Below are positions 39,101 to 48,100 of a DNA stretch of 64,000 nt, in pieces; the first letter of the stretch is position 1; every line of letters starts with the position of its first letter. The DNA lies in assembly GCA_030849065.1 (NCBI GenBank), contig JASAON010001661.1, forward strand, positions 208,754-272,753. Direction: 5' to 3'. Both the position numbers and the translations under genes were made by a program. Under the pieces are notes generated by a model. That model had not been told where the DNA came from. It worked only from the letters and a program-made list of their open reading frames with translations, and made no database searches. The stretch is from Jaenimonas drosophilae (Eukaryota; Euglenozoa; Kinetoplastea; Trypanosomatida; Trypanosomatidae).

Positions 39101-42100
39101 CAGGAGAGGAGCGCACGGTGCCGAGCTTCGTTCCCATCGCTGTTGGCCTACTTCCCGATGACTTTGACTCTTGGAGTGGAAACGCGCTCGAGGGGGCGGT
39201 CCTGCTGGCCGACACCGTCGCCCACACGAAGGCCATGAGCCCAACACCGTGGGTCTTTGCCGAGGGGGTGACCCCGTCGCAGTCGCTCTTCCGCATGGGG
39301 GACCCCATCACCCTCATCCAGGATGGCGCCGAAGTGAGGTGCTACTGCCGCGGCCTCCCCATCGCCTCCACGACCCTCTCCCCCTGCCAAGTCGCTAGCC
39401 GCCATCGTGTTGTGGTGTCCCTCTCGGTGCAGGGTCTCTGTGCGACGGTGGTGCCGCCGCTGTGGGGGCGGGCTCGGGTCGGGCGCATCCAACGGGTGTG
39501 CAGCCCCGAGGTCTGCCTGGTGGAGTGCCCCTTGGAGGAGGAGGAGAAGAGGGAGAAGAAGATGGTCGCCAGAGGCCCCCGACTAATCCCTGTGCGGCGG
39601 CGCAATGTGCGCTACTGCGTCGTCGCCGCCACCTACGCCCCGTCCTTCCCTGAAGGCCTTCCCGTGGTATACAAGATTCGATGGATGCCACCCAAGCGTG
39701 GCGTACTGGCCTCAGTCCAGCCCCACTGCTTCGGCGTCCAAGACGTCCACTGTGTCGTCTCCGTCCAGCCCGAGTGCTGCTTCATCGCCGACAATGAAGA
39801 CTGCACGGCGTCGGTGCAAGCTGAACGCCCGTCTGTGGTCCCACCACGCGACACCGTCTCTCGAATCTTTGAGGTTGGCAAATTGCGCTACCGAATGCAG
39901 GGAAAGCGCTCATTCAACGGCATCATGTTCGATTGTCGGGCCAACACCCCCATCACTCTGACTGGTCTCCTCATCATGAGCCAAACCGCAGGGCGGCACC
40001 GCGTGGATGTCTTCTACAAGAAGGATTCTCACATTGGCTTTGAGCACAACGCCAACGCGTGGACTATCATCTACTCCGGGGACGTTGACATGAACCCCGA
40101 CACCTTCTACCCAGTCATCTTCCCCCCCGTTGGAATAGAGGCCATGAGCTCCTTCGCCCTCTACCTCAACACCTCACACAACTGCGGGGTTGGCTTCTAC
40201 GCCGACGAGGACAGCTGCACCGGTGCGGTGGGGACGGAGCTCGACACCGATGGCGTCCTCACCGTCTACATGGGCAAACCCAGCAGCTCATCCAACGACT
40301 TCATGGACATATCCACCCCTGCTCGTGGGTTCCTTGGGACAATCCTGTACGAGCACCACAGCACAGCACCGGTTCCTGCACCATCGCCTTCCTCCGGGCC
40401 GGCGTTGACCGCCCCCATTCGAAGCTCTATGGGCGCATTGTCGTCGTCCTCGTCGTCCGGAAGACGTGGCAACACGGCATCTCTTCCCCTCCGTGGAGAA
40501 CGCTTCATCCTCTCCAGTCGTCCCTTGCGTACTGCCACTGCCCCATCGATTAGCTTTGAGATGGAGGTCCTCCCCCCGTCCCTGCACCTCTCCGCGCTCT
40601 CGCTACCAATCCTTCTTCCTCCCACTACGGGTGGACCAGTCGGGGTGCAGCATGCCCTGCTCTCCGTGTCGCTTGCCTCAGGCAGCGTCAAGGGGGGTGC
40701 GGGGGGCAAGGGGAGCCCCGCATGGGTCTGGAGGTCTCGCGAGCTCCTCACCCACCCTACGACAGCAGTCCAGCTTCCCTTGGATTTGTGCCTTCGACAG
40801 GGTCGGTACATCCTCTCTGCCACCGTCCACCCCATCCGAAGCGAGGATGAGGAGGGCACCGAACCCTCCTCACCCCAAGACATCCCACTCATGCTGCACG
40901 CGGTGGATGGAGTCAGCTTCTGCCGTCGCAACCACGTCGTGGCCGTCTACGGCTTTGTTGGGGATCTGCGTCTGGAGATGGAGGCACTGCCCGTGTCGAG
41001 TCTCTTGCGGACAATGACGACGGGGGCCACCCTCAACCAAGGCAACGCCGCGTCCTACAACGGCATCATGTTCGACCTCTGTAGCAAGGTGGAGCTCACC
41101 ATTGAGCGGATGCTCTTTGTGTCGCAGACCTCAGCAGACATGGTCCTCGTCCGCCTCTATTGGAAAGAGGGAAGTATGCGAGGGGCGGAGAACTCGCCCA
41201 CGGAGTGGCGCGAGGTTACCGCCTCCTACATCAATCTCGTGGACAGGCAGCACTACAGCCCCGGCCCACTATCTCTGCACATGAAGCCGGGGCGACGCTA
41301 CTCGGTCTATCTCAACACCACCTCCAGCTGCGGGGTGCGCTTCTTCAATAGCTCCGACGGCTTCTCGCAGGCTGTGGGGGAGGAGTTCGAGAGCGACGGC
41401 ATCCTGACCTTGTTCGTGGGCAAAAAGTGCGAATCATCGACGCCCTTCGCCCAGATCCCAGACGAAGCCCGTGCGTTCCGTGGAAAGGTGGAGTACCGCA
41501 CCTACACCCCCCACACCGACATCCCCACCAACCAAGCCATCTTCAGCTGCCCCAGTGCCTTTGTCGTGACGCGGCTCCTTGTGGCACTCTACGCCTACGT
41601 CAACGCCACAGAGGATGGGGTAGTTAGTCCAGAGGAAGACGAGGAAGGTGGATTCGCCTACCGACAGCTGCTCGACGCCCTCGCCCCGTTGGCGACGGCA
41701 CCCCTCACGCGGGTTGAGCCCGCACTCAGCATGAATGCCATTGAGAACGCCACCTTCCAGCTCATGGACGAGCTGAGCGTCAACGAGGAGGAGGACAACT
41801 GCTTCTCCCTGAGCATGCGTCCTCGGGCAGAAGTTGGGGAAGCTGCCTCGACCTTCAGTAGCGGCGATCTGGCCATCCTCGTCGAGGAGAATCTGCAGGA
41901 TGCTTCTTTGGTGCGGCTGTGCTCGGACGCCAGGCCGGACGGAACCATTTTCGTCCAGACGGACAAGAGTGAGGAGACCATAGCGGTGGTGGAGCGGCGC
42001 CTGCTGCCCATTGCCCGATGCTTGCATTGTGATGGGGTTTACGCGGCAGAGCCCTCTTCATGCCCACACCACCGCCCGCCCGCGACGGAGGAGGCGCGCA

Positions 42101-45100
42101 TTGAGGCCATCCTCTCCCGACGCATTGCCAACACATTTGCCGTGGCACCATCCGAGGCGGCGGCCCTCGCAACGGCCCTCTTTGACGGCGACTCCACCTC
42201 CGTGCGTCCGGCCTTTACCTCGGTGGAGGAGCTGCGGGCGCTGCAGCGTCCCGAGCACCGCGAGGTGGTCGTCGTGAGGCGGCAATCGCGTGAGCATAGT
42301 CGCAACACAGCTACAGAAGAGAAGGAGGAAGTGGCGGAGATTCGGTTCCAGGTACCATCGTACCTCCTTCTTCCTGAAGGTGTGGTGGGGCCGGAGGACG
42401 GACTCTTGTGCCCGATGGCCTTCCACCCGACCCTGCAGGCTGCCTTTTCCCTCTACCTCCGCCCGCATCGTGATGGGGTGGAGATGTTCTTCATCACCGA
42501 CCTCCCAGAGCGGTGGCGGAAAGAGGAGGCGCAGCGGTCCAGTGCGGGTAAAGTGGCAGCGTCGCGGGAGGCATGCTTCCATCTGCATCCGTACCTCGTC
42601 ATGGAGGATGGGGTGACGACGGAGCCCCTCTCACCCACTCCTTTTGTGTTTCTCGCCAGCTCTGCAGGCCGTTCGTTGCTCTTCCTCCTGACCTGCGCCC
42701 CGCCCTACCGCGGCACCAGCGGGACAACCATTGAGATTGGTCTCTTCATCACCGCCGCCCCGCTTCCCGCCATCACGAGCCCTGCCGGCACCTCCAGCGC
42801 GCCGCGTTGGGGCTGGGAGAGCGGCAGTGTGTCAGAGGCACTGAGCCCGAGAAGCCCAGCCTTTCTGGATGGCACCTTTGGTGGGGAGGCGTGGCCACGA
42901 TCGAAGCCCCGTACCTGCGCCTTCGTCGCCATGTGTCTTGACAAGAAGGACACAACCCTCTTCCTGGAGCTCGTCGTTGTGCGTGCATCCAACACCCATG
43001 GCAGCTCGTCATCCTCCAAGTCGGTTGATTGTCGGGCACGTTTCAATGTGCTAAGTGGAGAGGTCGTGAGCATCTTCTTCGCCCCAGATGGAGATGTCCT
43101 TGTCTACGATGCTGACGACGTGGTGCGCTGCCACTTGTCGGAGCGTGAGATGCGTAGTGCCCAACAACACCGCTACCGCCTCGGCATTCTCTGCCTGGAG
43201 CCCACCACCCGTGTGGTGGCGCAGCTCGATCTTCCAGAGCCCTCCTTCCGGGGCTGGCGAGGCACTCCCACGGCAGAGGCCGGGCGTCGTGCCGATGCCT
43301 ACATCCCCTCCTGGCAACGCCACGACCCTCAGCACATTTGCATCAGTCGCCAAGGTCTCACAGCGCGCTTCCTGCTGGACGGCAGGACCCTGATTGGTGG
43401 CCAGGTGGTGCTCGGCAACCCGCTCCCCTCCACTGGTGTGTCGGCCTTCATCATGCAGATTGACCGCCGCGACCGCAAGCCGGGCACCTCACTCGGCTCC
43501 GGCCACTTCGCAGGCATCGCGGTCGCCTCCTTCTCCCGGCCCGCGCCGAGCTACGGCTACTTCAAGGGAACGGTGGATCAGGTGTGGGTCGTGCAGGACA
43601 TCCAGGACAGCGACTCGATGCCCAACCAGGCGGAGCTCCCGCCCCTCCACATGGAGGGAAGCAACCCGATCCTCTTCTCTGCCGGGACGAAGCTCCGCTT
43701 CACCGTTGACCGACCACGCCGCACCCTATCCCTTGCCCGCGACGATGAATCGCCACGAGTGATATTTTCCGACCTGCCGCCGGACGTGGTTGTCTGTCCT
43801 TTTGTGCGTCTTGACAACAGCTACAGCTCCGCCACCCTCTCCCGCTGCACCCCCCACGCCCTCCTACCTTCCTCCTCATCGGCCAACCGGCTCGACCCGC
43901 ATGCCCTGCCCATCACCCGCTCCCACCTCCGACGTCGTCCGCTCGCTGTCGTCATGAAGCTGTTTCCGGTGATGCGAGCACTCGTGCAGTCGCTCCCCTC
44001 CGCCCACGCCGCACGCCTGCTGGAGCGCTGGACCGACTCCCACCTCTACACCCGCTTCGACTACCGCGCCTCCACCGCCATGGACCGCATGATTGAGCTC
44101 GGCGCCTTCGAGGCAAAGATGATGTCATGCGATGATGAAGAGTGTGCCAAGTTCCTGCAGAACCCCGACATGCGGCTAGTGCTGGACTCCCTCGTTTCCC
44201 CACCCACGGCGACGATGGCCGTCTTCCCATGCCTCTCCGCCGGCCAGCAGCGGGCCTACTTCGAGCTCCCAGCCGAGTACGAGCTCCTTCACCGACTTCC
44301 CGACGCCAACATGGCGCGCCTGCTCTATCTGGACCCCATCAAGGGCCCTGTGGAGCGGAGTCTCTGCCTCGTGGAGTGGGGGCCCACAGAGCGCACGACC
44401 TTGGGTCTGCGACCTGCCAACGAGGTCCTTCCTCATCCCGGTGTGGTACAGGAACGACTGGTGCTTCGACCCCTCAACGATGCACACGCCTGTGCCATTG
44501 TCATTGATGGTTGGTACGACACTACTCTCGAACAGCTCGGGAGGGAGCTCCGCGTCCACGAGGCCAAGAAGGTGGCCTCCACCATCATTTGTGCCTTGGA
44601 GCACTGGCACCTCCACCGGCAGTGTCATGGCCACTTCCATGCCAACAATGTTCTTCTCCGCGTGGTGCATGGCGAGGTCGTCGCGTCGTGTCTGTGGCGA
44701 ATGCATCTCGGCCAGACTGTGACGCATCTAAACCCCGCATTATTGGAAGGTGCCCCACCTCATCCGCGTAGCTTGCAGAAGGATCTCTGCGATTGCGCAG
44801 CTCTGTTGCGGACCTTTCCCGCCCTTCTGGAGCAGGATGCGCACATGCAGCAATTCACGGACTTCGTTGTTGATGGAGTGAGTATCACCGACGCCATACG
44901 CGAGAGCGAGCTGCTCCAGAATGATCCCGAATCCGAAGACTCCCCGACACTCTCGCTACAGTCCGGTCTCAATCATCGTGGCGGCTCGGGCTCCTACCAT
45001 GGCATCATGTTCGACCTCGTCGCCAAGAACGTGAGCGTGCGAATCACGGCCATCCACTTCATGAGCGACTACAACGGAACGGCAACGGTGCGGCTGTACG

Positions 45101-48100
45101 CACGCCGTGGAACCTTCCTCGGGGCTGAAACCGATGCCTCGCAGTGGCACAAAGTCTTCGAGCACGACATGCAGCTCTCGTCAACTGCGGAGACGATTGT
45201 GACGGGCTTCCCCTCCGTCGTCATTCCGAGTGGGGATCGTGCCGGCTTCTTCCTGCACACCACCAACGGCAGCGGGGTCCTCTTCTTCTCCGAGTCGGAT
45301 GGCATCAAGGCTGGGACAGGTCAAGTGGAGTCGGAAAACGCCGATTTGGGCATCACCGTGGGCAAGAAGAGCGAGAACAGCGTTCCCTTCAGCTACATCA
45401 AGGCCGACAAGCGTCTTTTGCGCGGGACGATTGCCTACTCCTTGTTGATGTGTGGCCATGCCCCACGTAGCTCACTGGTGTACTCGAGCAAGGAAGTCTT
45501 CGACGGTCGCGAGCTACCCACCCCACCACCCACGCCCGACCCGCGCGTCGTTCCCATCACGTGGACGCGAAAGGAGGAGGCGGAAGCCCTCGGCTCCCAC
45601 ACATCGGAGAGCTACGCTCTGGTGCTCGACGGCTGCGAGGGCGATTCCTTGCAGCTTCGCATCGCCGAAGACCTCTCCTTCCGCATGGAGCCTCATCGCA
45701 CTGCCCACGTCCCACCCGACAATGGTGTGGTCCAGGCGTGGAATGCCGTCGAGGCCGCCGCCTTTAGCACAAAACTGGAAGGGTTGCGCCAACGGTATCA
45801 GCAATCGATCCTGGCCGGCTGCCAGCCACCCAACACGGAACGTGGAGAGCACGAGGCTCTCCGTTGGATGCGAAGCGGTGCCGACACGTCGCTCGCTGAT
45901 CCCTTATTGGGCGAGGGCGAGTGGTGGCGATCAACCCCCCTTACCACCTCCTCCACCATCTCTCTCTGGGCCGGCGAAGGCCACAAGATCCACCTCCGAC
46001 TGCGCCAATCGTCGGCGGAAGGTGAAGAAGTGCTGCTCGACCTCGGCGATGCCGCCGACCATGTGTGGTTCCTCGACTTGGAGTTGGGCTGCATCATGTT
46101 TCCGGATGGAGATAGTGTGCAGCACCCGAGTGGCTGTTTGCGCTTCCGCTGCCTCCCTGGCACTGGACCCGTCAGCGTCGAGATCCGCCTCGCTGATAGC
46201 TCCCGTGAGCATCCTCGCCACGCCAACATCAAGATTCCTCTGTGGAGCTACGTCCTGGCCCAGCCACCGCTGCCCCCGCGGAGCGTCTGTGCCGTGCTGC
46301 GGGCGTGCGATCCAGAAAACCTATTGTGGCCTCGACCGGTGCTGCACATGGAAGAGCCCTCCTCCTCGCCGAGCAGTTCATGTACCACCGACGTCACCAC
46401 CACCACCTCCTTCCGCAGCCCCTTTCTCGTGCACGTGCGCTCCATTGGCGAAGGTGGCTCAGGTGGGCGGAGGGGCTCCTCCGCCTCCACCCCACGCGGT
46501 GTGTCATCGGCCCCATCGTGGAAGCGTGTGCCGTGGGTGTCGTTGAGCAGCAGCTCCTCTGAGGTGGAAGTGGTGGGACAAGTGGCCCAACAAACGGTGT
46601 TTCGACTGAAGCCGTCGCAGTGTCGGGTGGTGCATCCGCGGGTGGTGGATAGTGATCGGAGTGTCGTGACATTGCGTCTCGTCTTCCGTCGCACCCACCC
46701 CATCAAGCTACAGCTTGAAGCGGCCAACTTCAGCCTAGCCCTCCCCCTCTACGCCATGTGCTCCGTGTTTGAGGAGTGCTTCACGGAGAGCGACATGATG
46801 GATGTGATGGTGCAGCTATACTTTGATCTCGCCGGGCGTTCCATCATGGTGCACAACCTCGGTTCTGGGGCGGTGTGTGAGGTGGCCTTCCCTGGTCGTG
46901 AGTGCCCCACACAGCTCCAGCTCACGGCCAACTTCCACTACCCCGGCTCGTGGGTGGAGGTGCTGTCGTGGTGGCAGTCGGAACGTCCACAGGAGGTTTC
47001 GATTGGCGCACAAGCCCTGCGTACAGCGTGCATGGCGCTCTCTCTGCCTTCCTTCACCTCCAACGTCTCACCCACGGTTGGTACCATTCTGCGCCATACC
47101 TACCGGCCCGAGGAAACGTCGCAGGATGGCGAGGCGCACTCGGCCGCCAAGATGGGTGGCCTCATGGTGGGCTATGCACGGCTCTTGTTGGAGTCGGCCA
47201 TCCTCTCCCACAACCAGGCACGTCGCGCCGCCAACCGCTCCCTCCATCGCTATCTCGCCTGCACCTCTTCCAGCAGCAGCGCCAAGCTGGCTGTGGTGGT
47301 GTTTCACGAACTACAGAACGGCTCACTGGAGCTCATTGCCCAGTCCTGCGCGTACCTCTTGCGCCCCCCGCTCCTGCAATCCACTGCCGGGGTTGATGCC
47401 AGCGTGCATACCATTGCCGCCGCACTCGACTACCCCGTTGTGCGCCAGCTACTCCAACACACCGTCTTTGGGCCCTCTCTTACCGTCTCACTCATCCACA
47501 CCGCGACGGTGGGCACACGTGGTACACGGCACACGGCGATGCTCTGCGCGCGCAAGATTCTTTCCCAGGAGCCCATCGCCCTGCCCCCACAGGGGCTCCT
47601 CATAGCCCACTTGGCGCCGCTGCTCCGCATGGTTGGCGGGCTCTGCCGCCGTGAACGCCTATCCTCGATGGTGGTGCAGATTGGCATCACTATGGTGGCC
47701 GATCTCATCCAACGCGGGCACACCGATTTGTGTGACGCACGACGCGGCCACCTCCTGACGGCCAACATTCCCTACCACACCGTGGTGTGCACGCGACGCC
47801 TCATTCGCGCCATTCTTGCCGACCCCCCAACCCCGCTGCCCGCCGCCTTGGTGCGCCACAGCAAAGCCCCGCTGGCTATCTCCTGCGCCGTCACCCACAT
47901 TGGCTCCGCCGGGGCCTACGGCCTCATCCCCGCCCTCTGTACCTACCAAGAGCTCCACGCCAAGAAGTGGGTCGGCACCCTCTCCATGGAGGTTGAGCTG
48001 CGTGAGGCAAGACGCGGGGTCGTGGTAGTTGGCTGGAACTCCCAACGACGCTCGCATCGCATACTGGAGCTCGGCAACCCGCAGGAGGTCTTTGCCAGTG

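Noticed and set aside
45452..46546. Plus-strand ORF of 364 codons in another frame inside the HECT gene
   Set aside because: Arg/Pro/Ser-rich shadow of a GC-rich coding region.
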